Positions 33,409 to 41,471 are shown, counted from the first letter of the stretch. The stretch: DNA of 64,000 nucleotides from Streptomyces sp. NBC_00094 (GCF_026343125.1 NZ_JAPEMB010000001.1:7817501-7881500), one strand, 5' to 3'. Notes: a model not told the origin generated them from the sequence alone. Translations and numbers: made by a program.

Positions 33409-34241
33409 CGTGTGTCCAGCGTGACGTGCATGAGGCGCACGGGCCAGCCCTTCGCACCACCATCGGCGACGTACATGGTGTCGGCCCGCGTGCAGCGGTG
33501 TCCCGCTGCTTCGAGGACGGCCTTGACAGCGGATTCCGTCCACACACGTTCGATGTGGTTTCCCAGGACCCCTGGCCATTCCTCTCCGGTGATGCCTCCC
33601 TCCAGGAAGACGTTGTGCAGCAGTTTGTGTTCGGACCTGATGTAGTGGATGCCTCGCCAGACGATCCGGTTCCTCCCGGAAGGAGCTCGGAAGGTATATG
33701 GCTGCACAACATGATCGAACGCGGGAAACTTGTCGATGACCTCGTCCGAGAAGACGGAGAGGAGGACGGATTTGGGCCCCTCGAAGGACTTCGACAGATT
33801 GCGCATCAGTGTGATCAAGGAATCGCTGTCTCGGAAAGAGTTGACTGTGACGTTGCCCATGACGAAGGCGGTCCGTCGGTCGAGCGATTCCAATGAGAAT
33901 GGGTGGAGAACATCCATGAGGCGGGTCTCGATCCCGGTTGCGGGAGAGTCCCTGAGTAGCTCCTCGAAGATGGACAGGGGACCCTGGACAGAGTCGAGAC
34001 CGATGTAAGTGTCGTATGCTCCGGCGAGGGCGAAGGCGAGGCGTCCGGTTCCGCAGCCGACGTCGACTATCCGCTCGATCTTCAGGCTCTCGCAGGCGCG
34101 TACCAGAGCTGCGACGTCCCAGGTCTGAACCGATGACATGGGGTGGTCCCAATACGCAAACGCGTCGTCGAAGAAGGATACTTGGCGGGGTGCCGGTTCC
34201 AGTGCGGCGATGCCGCGGAACATGCCGAAGAATCGGTTCAT
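33405..34241 (-). CDS. SAM-dependent methyltransferase (RiPP cluster)
   Basis: 278 residues. Class I methyltransferase fold: motif I IVDVGCGTGRLAFAL, motif II-like YDTYIGLDSVQG, then ETRLMDVLHPF and TAFVMGNVTVNSF. No radical-SAM CxxxCxxC. The ATG at 34241 overlaps the stop of the second HExxH gene (ATGA). The frame extends upstream to 34571, but that overlaps the neighbour and has no homology pattern. Likely tailors the modified peptide; target atom unknown. GC content is visibly lower than in the core genes on the right. Confidence 0.85.
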   Translation of the reverse strand: MNRFFGMFRGIAALEPAPRQVSFFDDAFAYWDHPMSSVQTWDVAALVRACESLKIERIVDVGCGTGRLAFALAGAYDTYIGLDSVQGPLSIFEELLRDSPATGIETRLMDVLHPFSLESLDRRTAFVMGNVTVNSFRDSDSLITLMRNLSKSFEGPKSVLLSVFSDEVIDKFPAFDHVVQPYTFRAPSGRNRIVWRGIHYIRSEHKLLHNVFLEGGITGEEWPGVLGNHIERVWTESAVKAVLEAAGHRCTRADTMYVADGGAKGWPVRLMHVTLDTR

Positions 34242-35287
34242 CCCTGCACCCCGGCCCGAATGTAACGCGCGATGTCCGGTTGAATACCGTGCGACCGGGC
34301 ATGGAAGAGGACCTTCATCAAGGCGTCGCCGAGCCATTCCGTGAATGCTTCGGACTCGGGGCCGGTATGCGCCCCCACCATGGCAGTGCCGGCGACGTGG
34401 GCGAAGAAGTGGGCGCGCGCAATGTACTCGGACACCTTTTCGGGCGTGGTATCCCCTGAGCCCATGGCATGGAGGGTCAGGTGGAAGAGCGAAAGGTGCG
34501 TGTAGACATGCAGCGTGGACAGCACGCGGACGGAATCCATCTGCCTCGGCCCTTCGGGCGTGGGATTCCACGGAATGTTGAGGAAGGGGCCGCTGGTCGG
34601 TGTGTACTGCGGTGGCAGAAGCCGCCGGACGAGTAGGAGATCGCCGAACTTCTGGTGCAGCGTCTCATGCAGAAGAGACTCGGCCAGATAGACCGGATCC
34701 CTCAGTATTCGCTCGTTGACGACGATGGTGAGAGGCGTCGGTGTGAGGTATGCGGAGTCAAAGGTACCGGCCAGGATCAGAACATTGCCGGAGAAGGGAA
34801 GGGTTTCGGTGGCGACCCGCCCCAGCGCCGACGAGAGAAATTCTTTTGCCTCGTCGATCCTCTCCTGCTGGAAGAGTGAAGGATCGAATTCTGGCGTTTC
34901 GGCCCCGTATCCTTCGGCCCGAAGGTCATGCACCGCTTCCTCGGTGATCCAGCGGATATCCTGATCGCTGGCAGGAGTGTCGATTCCGAGAACCCGCAGC
35001 GAAACAGAGAAATCCGCATCCGCTGTGAGGGGCGACGAAGGGGCCAAGGTGGCGGTGAGGGCCTGATCGCGGGTTGCCGAGGGTGCGCCGCGCAGCACCT
35101 TCTCAAGTTCCGCTCTGAGTCGCGCCTTGCGTGCGGAAGTCGGAACTCTCGAATAAGTGAGATTCTGCTTTCCTGGCGGAGTCAGCAACTCGGTGAGTCC
35201 GTCGAAAAGCGCGTCGGAATCGCTGCGGATCGATGGCCCGTCGCCGTAGGGCCCGTTCGCCAGATGCTCGACGATGTGGTGGATCAC
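34238..35287 (-). CDS. HExxH-motif peptide-modification protein 2
   Basis: 349 residues. The helix AESLLHETLHQKFGD contains His207-Glu208-x-x-His211, and STLHVYTHLSLFHL (His260, His264) follows about 50 residues later, matching the paralogue upstream. It resembles the mod_HExxH family annotated as alpha-ketoglutarate-dependent HExxH peptide beta-hydroxylases; an HExxH protein could also be a metallopeptidase. Stop and start codons overlap both neighbours by 4 bp. No signal peptide, so it should act on the precursor in the cytoplasm. No close identity to copy 1 beyond the metal region. Confidence 0.75.
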   Translation of the reverse strand: MIHHIVEHLANGPYGDGPSIRSDSDALFDGLTELLTPPGKQNLTYSRVPTSARKARLRAELEKVLRGAPSATRDQALTATLAPSSPLTADADFSVSLRVLGIDTPASDQDIRWITEEAVHDLRAEGYGAETPEFDPSLFQQERIDEAKEFLSSALGRVATETLPFSGNVLILAGTFDSAYLTPTPLTIVVNERILRDPVYLAESLLHETLHQKFGDLLLVRRLLPPQYTPTSGPFLNIPWNPTPEGPRQMDSVRVLSTLHVYTHLSLFHLTLHAMGSGDTTPEKVSEYIARAHFFAHVAGTAMVGAHTGPESEAFTEWLGDALMKVLFHARSHGIQPDIARYIRAGVQG

Positions 35288-35589
35288 TGCGCGCTCCCAG
35301 AGCGGATGAGATTTCCCGACTTGAGGTCTCCGAGGATCTCGTTGAAAATTCCGGTATCCTTCGGTGCACCGTGTTGCTCCCGCGCTTCCTGGTACGCTGC
35401 GCGGGCCGCTTCGATGTTGCCGCGATGCCGCACCAGCAGCGCCAGAACCGCAGCCGTCCCGGCGCCGAGCAGGACGGCGGAGACGGGCTCGACTGTGAAG
35501 GCCAGCACATGCCTTCCCGTGGAAAGCCTGGCGATGCGGTGGACGTTCACGTGGACGTCCTCGTCGGAGACGATGGTCGGGCCGGTCAT
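35284..35589 (-). CDS. Small single-TM protein of the RiPP operon
   Basis: 101 residues. N-terminal ~30 residues are soluble (VSDEDVHVNVHRIARLSTGR), one TM helix follows (about 34-54, EPVSAVLLGAGTAAVLALLV), and then a charged helix RGNIEAARAAYQEAREQHGA. I do not recognise the family. Its ATG (35589) overlaps the stop of HExxH protein 1, and its stop overlaps the start of HExxH protein 2. The position suggests a membrane anchor or scaffold for the two enzymes (speculative). Confidence 0.7.
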   Translation of the reverse strand: MTGPTIVSDEDVHVNVHRIARLSTGRHVLAFTVEPVSAVLLGAGTAAVLALLVRHRGNIEAARAAYQEAREQHGAPKDTGIFNEILGDLKSGNLIRSGSAQ

Positions 35590-36602
35590 GACTCCCCCTG
35601 GATGATGTGCTCTTCGGTCAATGGGTAGGCATGGCCGCTCGGCATGCTTTTGAGGGCTTCGGTCAACTGGCAGACCAGGGCGTTGCCGTCGACGGCCAGC
35701 GCCCGCGAGAACCTCTGATCGGCGAGGGCCGCCATCATGAAGGATGCACGCGCCGCGCATTCACGGGCTCGCTCGATGCTCTGCGGCGTACCCATGGCGG
35801 CGTTCAGCAGGGCGATGTGCGTGTACACGTGACCGGCCGACAGCAAACGCCAGGCATCGAACTCGCGCCGTCGCCGGGGCGGATACCAAGGCAGCGACAG
35901 CCTGAACCGTTCGGCGGTGTCGAGGGCTGGAGCGAGGAGCCAGCGAATCTGTCGAAGCGCGGCAGACTTCTCGTGTAGGGACTCGTGCAGGATCGCTTCC
36001 GCCACCCGGCCGGTGTCCTTGAGGAGGAGCTCGTCGTTCACGACGATCGTCTCGGGAAGCTGCATGAGGTACATGCTCTCGATGGGCGACCGGTGCACGA
36101 GTACCAGGTGGACCAGGGGCAGTGTCGTGCTCGAAATCAGAGGGAGGTGGTCCCGCACCGTGATGAGCCCCGACCGCAGGGCGGCCAGCGCGGCATCGGG
36201 CAGCGTGGGGGATGCGGCCCGGCCCAGGGCGTTCTGGGTCATCGCCGACTGGAAGAGATGGTCGAAGGCGTCGAAGCCGTGACGGGGGGAATAGTCCAGC
36301 GCCCACAGTCCAGGATCGAGCCGTTGGCCGGAGTCGTACGCGGGTGGCGTGCGGACGTGATCCGGGGTATCCGGAGGGGTACACCCCACGCCGGCCGCGG
36401 CGTGATTGACCTTGGCTCTCCAGACGACCCGCTCGATGGCTCCCGCCACGCTTGAGTCCGGGCCCGGCCGTCCGGTGACGGGAATCCTGGCCGACTCGGC
36501 CACGCCCTGACACCAGGTGTCGACGTCGGACAGGAGACCATCACTCGCGACCGGTCCCGAGGAGAGCAGCGAGTCAAGGTCTTCGATCAGCCGGATACCC
36601 AT
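35586..36602 (-). CDS. HExxH-motif peptide-modification protein 1
   Basis: 338 residues. AEAILHESLHEKSAAL carries His206-Glu207-x-x-His210, and SAGHVYTHIALLNA (His258, His262) provides a possible third ligand. TIVVNDELLLKDTGRVAEAI before the motif matches TIVVNERILRDPVYLAES in the paralogue. Best fit is the HExxH peptide beta-hydroxylase type found in RiPP clusters (Fe(II)/alpha-ketoglutarate); a peptidase role is not excluded. The ATG at 36602 lies 16 bp inside the end of the 2OG oxygenase gene; the frame to 37211 is rejected because it overlaps that gene. Confidence 0.75.
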   Translation of the reverse strand: MGIRLIEDLDSLLSSGPVASDGLLSDVDTWCQGVAESARIPVTGRPGPDSSVAGAIERVVWRAKVNHAAAGVGCTPPDTPDHVRTPPAYDSGQRLDPGLWALDYSPRHGFDAFDHLFQSAMTQNALGRAASPTLPDAALAALRSGLITVRDHLPLISSTTLPLVHLVLVHRSPIESMYLMQLPETIVVNDELLLKDTGRVAEAILHESLHEKSAALRQIRWLLAPALDTAERFRLSLPWYPPRRRREFDAWRLLSAGHVYTHIALLNAAMGTPQSIERARECAARASFMMAALADQRFSRALAVDGNALVCQLTEALKSMPSGHAYPLTEEHIIQGES

Positions 36603-37270
36603 GATGTCTCCTGAAGGCCCAGTGTGAGGAGGACGGCCTCTTCGCCGGGACCGAGGGGGGTTCTGCCATGCGGAGTCTCGGCCGCATGGAACCAGGCAGC
36701 CTGGCCGGGCGCGAGGTCGTAGCCGGTGACGACGGAGCTCGACTGGACGAAGTACGTGGCCGAGAACCTCTTGGCGTGCTCCGGCCTGACTCGCTTCAGG
36801 CAGAGCAGGAGGTTCAGCGGGAACCGGTTGGCGTTGTCGACGTGCAGGGGGATGAAGTCGCCCTCCTCGTAATAGAGAAAGGAGCAGAGGTACTTCGCGT
36901 GGATGCTTCGTCCGTAGAGCTCCTCGACGGACTCCCTGACGCGTGCGGCATCCAGCCGGCCGACTACCTCTGGCGGGCACGCGGAGATGGTTCGGCCGTA
37001 GCGAACCTGTGCCTCCGCGCGAGCCGAGGACGCGAAGTCGACCATCTCGGCCAGGAATTCGGCATCGGCGAACCCGGGCCGAAGGACGATCGGCTCGAAC
37101 AGCCTTGAGGTGGCCGTTGAGTCGGCGGCGCAGTCGATGAGAATGCGGCTCGGCGTTTCGGGGCGCGGCAGCAGGCCGCGCGGGGTGAGGGGCATGAGGA
37201 TCCGAGACCACTCGTTCGTCCTCTGCTCGGCCTCTCTCAGGACGGCTCCTGAAGCATCTGCGTTCTGCAT
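36587..37270 (-). CDS. 2OG-Fe(II) oxygenase (RiPP cluster)
   Basis: 227 residues. Jelly-roll dioxygenase of the prolyl-4-hydroxylase-like group: LYYEEGDFIPLHVDNANRF gives His143-x-Asp145, and AETPHGRTPLGPGEEAV gives distal His201 and the 2OG-binding Arg203. Asp/Pro/Tyr-containing segments of the precursor are plausible targets. The ATG at 37270 has GGAGGGTG 8 nt upstream; the frame upstream to 37402 is ignored. First enzyme gene after the precursor, separated by a hairpin at 37308-37343. Confidence 0.8.
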   Translation of the reverse strand: MQNADASGAVLREAEQRTNEWSRILMPLTPRGLLPRPETPSRILIDCAADSTATSRLFEPIVLRPGFADAEFLAEMVDFASSARAEAQVRYGRTISACPPEVVGRLDAARVRESVEELYGRSIHAKYLCSFLYYEEGDFIPLHVDNANRFPLNLLLCLKRVRPEHAKRFSATYFVQSSSVVTGYDLAPGQAAWFHAAETPHGRTPLGPGEEAVLLTLGLQETSWVSG

Positions 37271-37307
37271 GTGATCACACCCTCCGGCTTCGAACTCCAC
37301 ACTTGTC

Positions 37308-37343
37308 GGGCACGCCCCCGCCGTCTCCGGTGAGGGCGTGCCC
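37308..37343 (-). terminator. Hairpin between precursor and oxygenase genes
   Basis: GGGCACGCCC (37308-37317) and GGGCGTGCCC (37334-37343) form a perfect 10-bp stem with a 16-nt loop and no U-tract. It is placed to lower transcription of the enzymes relative to the precursor, or to stabilise the precursor mRNA. Confidence 0.55.
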
Positions 37344-37456
37344 GAGTACCCCGTGTCCTGCATTGGCCAGTGGCCGAACCCGTCGGCGCGGTGCGAGGTC
37401 ACGCTCTGACCGCTTGACCCCGCCGGTTCAACTCGCGATACGGGTTTCCGGACTGG

Positions 37457-37597
37457 TTACGCCGGGTCCGGGTACTGGGCCTGTGCGCGCAGGTCGGGAG
37501 CGGAGATGGTCACCATCGTGGACTCGGCGTCGCCCTCGAGGAAGGCGAGCTCCATCAGCTGGTCGATGTCCACCATGTTGGAGTCGTTGTTACCCAT
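37457..37597 (-). CDS. Putative RiPP precursor peptide
   Basis: 46 residues starting MGNNDSNMVDIDQLMELAFL, acidic, without a signal peptide or TM helix. The leader-like helix DIDQLMELAFLEGDAEST is followed by a short tail ending APDLRAQAQYPDPA, where Asp, Gln, Tyr and Pro are possible oxidation sites. AAGGAGAG lies just upstream of the ATG, and SARP-type repeats lie ~90-150 bp upstream. It is too short for the ORF threshold used elsewhere. First gene of the operon. The function is inferred from position, size and RBS strength. Confidence 0.8.
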   Translation of the reverse strand: MGNNDSNMVDIDQLMELAFLEGDAESTMVTISAPDLRAQAQYPDPA

Positions 37598-37687
37598 GAT
37601 CTCTCCTTATGAACGATGGCTGTGGTCCGTCGGCTCTTCCGTCGGACGGTGGCCTTGAGGAGAGTCTGGAGCGCGGGATCAACGCTT

Positions 37688-37747
37688 CTCCAACCTGTGA
37701 CTAACAGCGTCACTGCTTATGCGGCCGGCCTCCAACAGGCCACTAAC
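37688..37747 (-). promoter_or_regulatory. SARP-type heptamer repeats of the RiPP promoter
   Basis: On the minus strand, GTTAGTG-4 bp-GTTGGAG (37747-37730) and GTTAGTC-4 bp-GTTGGAG (37705-37688) are two pairs of direct heptamers. The period within each pair is 11 bp, and the pairs lie 42 bp (four helical turns) apart. SARP regulators bind heptamers at 11- or 22-bp spacing just upstream of the -10 region. The precursor start is 90 bp downstream. Confidence 0.75.
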
Positions 37748-38257
37748 GTCGATCCTTCCTGACGGACCGTCGGTTCTTCCGGTGGACCGTTTCGCGTTCG
37801 TGGGCTGATCACGGTCATGGCGACAGGCTGGCTGCCGCGTCTGGTGGGCGCCGGGGTTCCACGGCTCCGGGCGGGATGGGCGCTCGTCGGGAAAGCTCGA
37901 AGGCGCTGCTGATCACGTCGATGCAGGGCCAGTTGGCGGGCCAGGCGGAACGTGTGGCGATGGCTGGTGCTGACCAGCTGGGCGGCAGCGTCCCGGTCGG
38001 TAAACGAGCCCGTGACGTCCTGGTCGCAGGCTCAGATGGACATCACGGGCGGCACCACTCGCAGTCGGTCAGCCCCTGGTTGAGGCCGAGCAGCACGCTC
38101 GCGGCGACGATCCAGCCCCAGGACGGCGCCCACGCGAGCGCGAAGGACACGGGGGCGCTGGCCAGGCCGGAGGCGTCGGTGCTGATGAGGGGACGGTGGC
38201 GCCTCGGGCCGAGGTCGGGCTGGGCTTGACCTCCTCGCGTCGGGCTGACCGGCCCGG
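37748..38257. other. Gene-poor interval right of the RiPP promoter
   Basis: No convincing gene. A plus-strand frame at 37876-38229 is open but composition-driven and has no recognisable motif. Near 37768-37795 the bases around GACGGACCGTCGG/CCGGTGGACCG are weakly palindromic. Likely degraded DNA between the RiPP operon and the cysteine desulfurase fragment. Confidence 0.3.
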
Positions 38258-38480
38258 TCAGTGCGCGGCAGCTGCCCGGGTGAGGACAGCCGCCGCCGTC
38301 TCGATGTCGCCTGGGGCGGTCCAGCGACCCGGCGTCAGCCGCAGGGCACCGAGCGCCCGCTCCGCGGACAGGCCCATCGCGGTCAGGACGGGTGAAAGGG
38401 TGGGGGTGCCGCTGTGGCAGGCCGAGCCGGTGGAAGCAGCGATCCCGTGGGTGGCGGCGAGGAGCCCCGGCGGCCTATGG
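38258..38480 (-). pseudogene. Cysteine desulfurase, C-terminal fragment
   Basis: The minus strand reads LLAATHGIAASTGSACHSGT, with the NifS/IscS active-site Cys loop SACHSG, then LSPVLTAMGLSAERALGALR and a normal C-terminus to a stop at 38258. Everything upstream of the Cys loop is replaced by the duplicated dehydrogenase tail. Only ~75 of ~380 codons remain, so it is non-functional. Confidence 0.7.
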
Positions 38481-38531
38481 CACGACGTGGGCGCGGGCGC
38501 GGAAGTACGCCTCCGGGGTGAGCCGGAGTTT

Positions 38532-38744
38532 TGGTCCGTGACTGGTCCGGAAGCGCTGGTCAGGAGTGGGACACCGGTGGGATGAACTGGGAGGTCCGGC
38601 GTAAAGCTACCCCCGATATGCGGGGTGAGTGAGAGGCGCCTGACGGGCAAAAGCCCAGGTCAGGCGCCTCTTTTCGTGCCCCTGGAAGAAGCCGAGCTTC
38701 TTCGGCGAGTAGCTGACCAGCAGGTTCTTCGAGTGCTGGTGGTA
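38532..38744 (+). repeat. Direct copy of aldehyde dehydrogenase 3' end and terminator (copy 1)
   Basis: Matches 44456-44670 in the same orientation, beginning TGGTCCGTGACTGGTCCGGA and including the hairpin GAGGCGCCTGAC/GTCAGGCGCCTC and the last ~20 codons of a dehydrogenase ([14 protein letters not shown] on the minus strand). In this copy the stop codon is changed to CAG. The central ~40 bp differ. The two copies flank the DUF4097/ABC/two-component block. Confidence 0.85.
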
Positions 38745-38794
38745 CGCGCCTCGCATGGCCTCTGACCAGCGGAAACGGCCACGACTCGACCCGG

Positions 38795-38949
38795 CTGCGG
38801 GCGGCTGGTCCGCGTATGGCCCGGATCTTGGTCGGCACGGAGTGGGTCCCTGACCGATGGCCCGTGGCGGCGGCGAGCCGGCACACAACGAGGGGCGGGC
38901 CGACAGGTCTCCACGGAGAATGCCTCGATCCAACGGGCTACGAGAGAGA
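38795..38949 (+). repeat. Direct repeat B bounding the RiPP island (right copy)
   Basis: About 155 bp matching repeat A (29023-29175) in the same orientation, starting CTGCGGGCGGCTGGTCCGCG. It starts 51 bp after the end of the dehydrogenase-tail copy 1. The adjacent 38950-39192 stretch contains no gene I can recognise. Confidence 0.8.
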
Positions 38950-39192
38950 AAATCGCCAGGGCTAGGATGCGGTCTGTCGGCGCCTGAGACCGATCAGGCC
39001 GTCGGGGGAGCGGAAGAATGCCATCCACTTATTCAATCAGGTGCTCGAATCTCGGCGCAGTCCCGCACGGCGACCGTACTTCAGTAGGTGGCCCGGCTGA
39101 GGTGGGCAGCAGGGCACCCAGCGAGACGATCATGTCCTGTAACGTCGCACGCCCCACTGGCGCCGACCCAGGGAGCATTTGCGGTACAGCCA

Positions 39193-39954
39193 TCAAGGCG
39201 CCTCCCCCTTGCCGATGACGATGTCTCCGTTACGGGTGTGAATCCTCACGGCATGGTCACTTGTGTCGTCTTTCGTGACATCCATTGTGATGTCGCCCTT
39301 CTTGGCGGCCGTGTCGACTGCGTACGTCGCCTCCGGCAGGCCGAGCCGAACGTCGCCGTCCTGGCTTCGCACATCGACGAGGTCAGGTGCGGAGACGAAG
39401 TTCAGCTCGTTGTCGCCGTTCCGTGAGGCGACGGTGACCGACCTTGCGGAGATCCTGTCGCCTTCGATGGTTCCATCGCGGCCTTCCAGATCCAGATGGG
39501 GCCCGCTGAGGTCCGACAGCCGCATGTCGCCGGCTTTGGCCGAGAAGTCTGCGGTGAAGCCCGTGGCTTCAACAAGACCCTTGTCGTTCTCGGCAGTGAT
39601 CGCGACGTCGCGCGGTACCTTCACGGTGTACTTCGCGCCGCAGTTGACGGAGAGGCCCGTGCAGTCCAGCGAGAGCGTGAGAACGCCCCCTTCAAGCTTC
39701 CATCCGGATTCTATTTCGCCGCCAACTTTCGTACCGCTGACCTGCCGCGTCACCCGAACGCCCTTGACATCGGCGGCTACGAGTTCCAGGTCGGCGGAGT
39801 CGGACTTCACGGTCAGGCTGTCCCCACTGAAATCAAACATTTTCGATTCCACGACTGTGTTCGCCGGGGCACCGTCCGGACTGCATCCCGTGGCTGCGAC
39901 AGTGAGGATCGCGACACCCCCGAGGACGAGCACAGCGTGAGGCCTAATTCCCAT
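39193..39954 (-). CDS. DUF4097 family lipoprotein
   Basis: 253 residues. Signal peptide with lipobox VAATGC (Cys24), so anchored outside the membrane. The body is a DUF4097-type beta-helix with repeated short strands: SDSADLELVAADVKGVRV, NDKGLVEATGF, KAGDMRLSDLSG, RNGDNELNFV, SQDGDVRLGLP, KKGDITMDV, RNGDIVIGKG. Such proteins often sit with envelope-stress regulators. AAGGA precedes the ATG at 39954. Codirectional with and 176 bp downstream of the FtsX-type permease gene, so it may belong to the same output set of the two-component system. Confidence 0.85.
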   Translation of the reverse strand: MGIRPHAVLVLGGVAILTVAATGCSPDGAPANTVVESKMFDFSGDSLTVKSDSADLELVAADVKGVRVTRQVSGTKVGGEIESGWKLEGGVLTLSLDCTGLSVNCGAKYTVKVPRDVAITAENDKGLVEATGFTADFSAKAGDMRLSDLSGPHLDLEGRDGTIEGDRISARSVTVASRNGDNELNFVSAPDLVDVRSQDGDVRLGLPEATYAVDTAAKKGDITMDVTKDDTSDHAVRIHTRNGDIVIGKGEAP

Positions 39955-40130
39955 TGATTCATTCCTTCATAGTTCTGGACATGCAGGTGACGCATGCCGT
40001 TCATGGTGGTGGTTGGTTCAAAGGGCGCGATCGCATCGGTGGCGAGTTCGTTCCGTGGCGTCAGCAGGCAACCTGAATACCGGGCGGGGGATTCTGCTGT
40101 CGCGGCGACCGGTACGGACGTCGCCCTGCT

Positions 40131-41471
40131 TCACGAGCGCAGAGCCCGGGCTGCGACCGTGCGTGACACACGGGCGGCTTGGAGAGCCAGAGCGAGGCAG
40201 GTGGTCACAAGCGTCACGCCGGCGAGCACGCCGAGAGTCGCCCAGGGGAGGCCGTCCAGAACCCGGACGACGCTGATCTTGGCGCCCACGGCGATAGTGG
40301 CACTCGTCACCGCGATGGAGATCGCACCGAAGATGATCGCCGTCCCCGCGTAGATCACTCCCTCATAGATCGTTGATCGGGTGACCACGCCCGGTCGCGC
40401 ACCGGCGACCGCCACGATGGCGGAATCACGTGTGCGTTCCCGCCCGACCAGAGCGATCACAGCAAGGCCGCCGACCCAGGACACGACGAAGACCCAGCCC
40501 AGCACGACCAGGACATCGTCCAGCCCGGCGGCGCTTCCGGGCATGACGTTCCCCATGACCATGAAGAGTCCGACGAACGACAAGGAGAGGGCGAAGGGCA
40601 GCACCGTGGCGACGCTTCTCGCCGCGCGGGTGCGGCACGATTGCACGGCAAGGTGCCAGGCGACACCGCGCGAGGGCAGGAGTGCGGTCCAGAACCTCAT
40701 CAGAGGTGTGAGCACCCACGGCCCCATCAGCAGCAACAGGCAGATGAGAAAGAGGTCGCCGGCGAAAGCGAAGGCCGTCCGCTGTGCGATCCCGCCTTCG
40801 AGTTCGAGTCCCAGCCCGGGAATCCACATCCCGACCACACCGGCGAGGAGGCAGAGGGCGAGAACGCTGCGCGTGACGCCGGGCCGCGCCGGTGGATCAG
40901 AGAGGTCTCGGAACGCGCGCATCTCCGGTGTCTTGGCGGCGCGGCGCGTGACTCCCCAGCCGCCGAGCAGACACGGAACCACTCCGGACAGCACGCTCGC
41001 CCCGACGTGCCAGAGCTGGAATCCGGCCGTGGCTCCGTGCAGGTCGAGTCCCGTGGTCGTCCACTGTGAGAGCGTGGTGCTCGCGACAAGAGGGGCCAGC
41101 GGTACTGCCAGCGCGCCGGCTGCAGTGCCGAGCACGATCAGTTCCGTGCGCAGAATGGATCTGATGCGATTGCGCGGGATCCCGAGGATCGCCCACAGGG
41201 CGTGATCGCGTCGCTGGGTCGTCAAGGTCAGTCCGACGGTGGATGCGACGATGCCCACGGCGGCAAGCACGGTGAAGAAGACGATGTTGCCGCCGAGTGC
41301 GATCGACGCGGAGACCATCCGCGCATCACCCGCCGCCCGCGCTGCCGAGACGGCGGTGAACATGGCGATGACCGAGCCCGCTGCGCATGCCGCACCGACC
41401 ACTGCGCACAGGAACGTCCACAACCACATGGACGCCTGCATCCGAATGTCCGACAGGACAAGTCGCATCAC
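40131..41471 (-). CDS. FtsX-like ABC transporter permease
   Basis: 446 residues, about 8-10 TM segments. N-terminal TM after MMRLVLSDIRMQASMWLW, an FtsX-type core LTTQRRDHALWAILGIPRNRIRSI (the QRR...A.LRA..G loop), and a second FtsX half GRERTRDSAIVAVAGARPGVV with three C-terminal TM segments. Partner of the ATPase with which it overlaps by 4 bp. Probable peptide-sensing, resistance or lipoprotein-handling exporter of the MacB/BceAB superfamily. Confidence 0.85.
   Translation of the reverse strand: MMRLVLSDIRMQASMWLWTFLCAVVGAACAAGSVIAMFTAVSAARAAGDARMVSASIALGGNIVFFTVLAAVGIVASTVGLTLTTQRRDHALWAILGIPRNRIRSILRTELIVLGTAAGALAVPLAPLVASTTLSQWTTTGLDLHGATAGFQLWHVGASVLSGVVPCLLGGWGVTRRAAKTPEMRAFRDLSDPPARPGVTRSVLALCLLAGVVGMWIPGLGLELEGGIAQRTAFAFAGDLFLICLLLLMGPWVLTPLMRFWTALLPSRGVAWHLAVQSCRTRAARSVATVLPFALSLSFVGLFMVMGNVMPGSAAGLDDVLVVLGWVFVVSWVGGLAVIALVGRERTRDSAIVAVAGARPGVVTRSTIYEGVIYAGTAIIFGAISIAVTSATIAVGAKISVVRVLDGLPWATLGVLAGVTLVTTCLALALQAARVSRTVAARALRS

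Noticed and set aside
34302-37211. Upstream extensions of the RiPP MFS, methyltransferase and HExxH 1 frames
   Set aside because: They overlap the preceding genes and lack family-like sequence; start/stop overlaps give better starts.
38258-38480. Cysteine desulfurase fragment as a RiPP tailoring enzyme
   Set aside because: Only the last ~75 codons are present; it cannot bind PLP.
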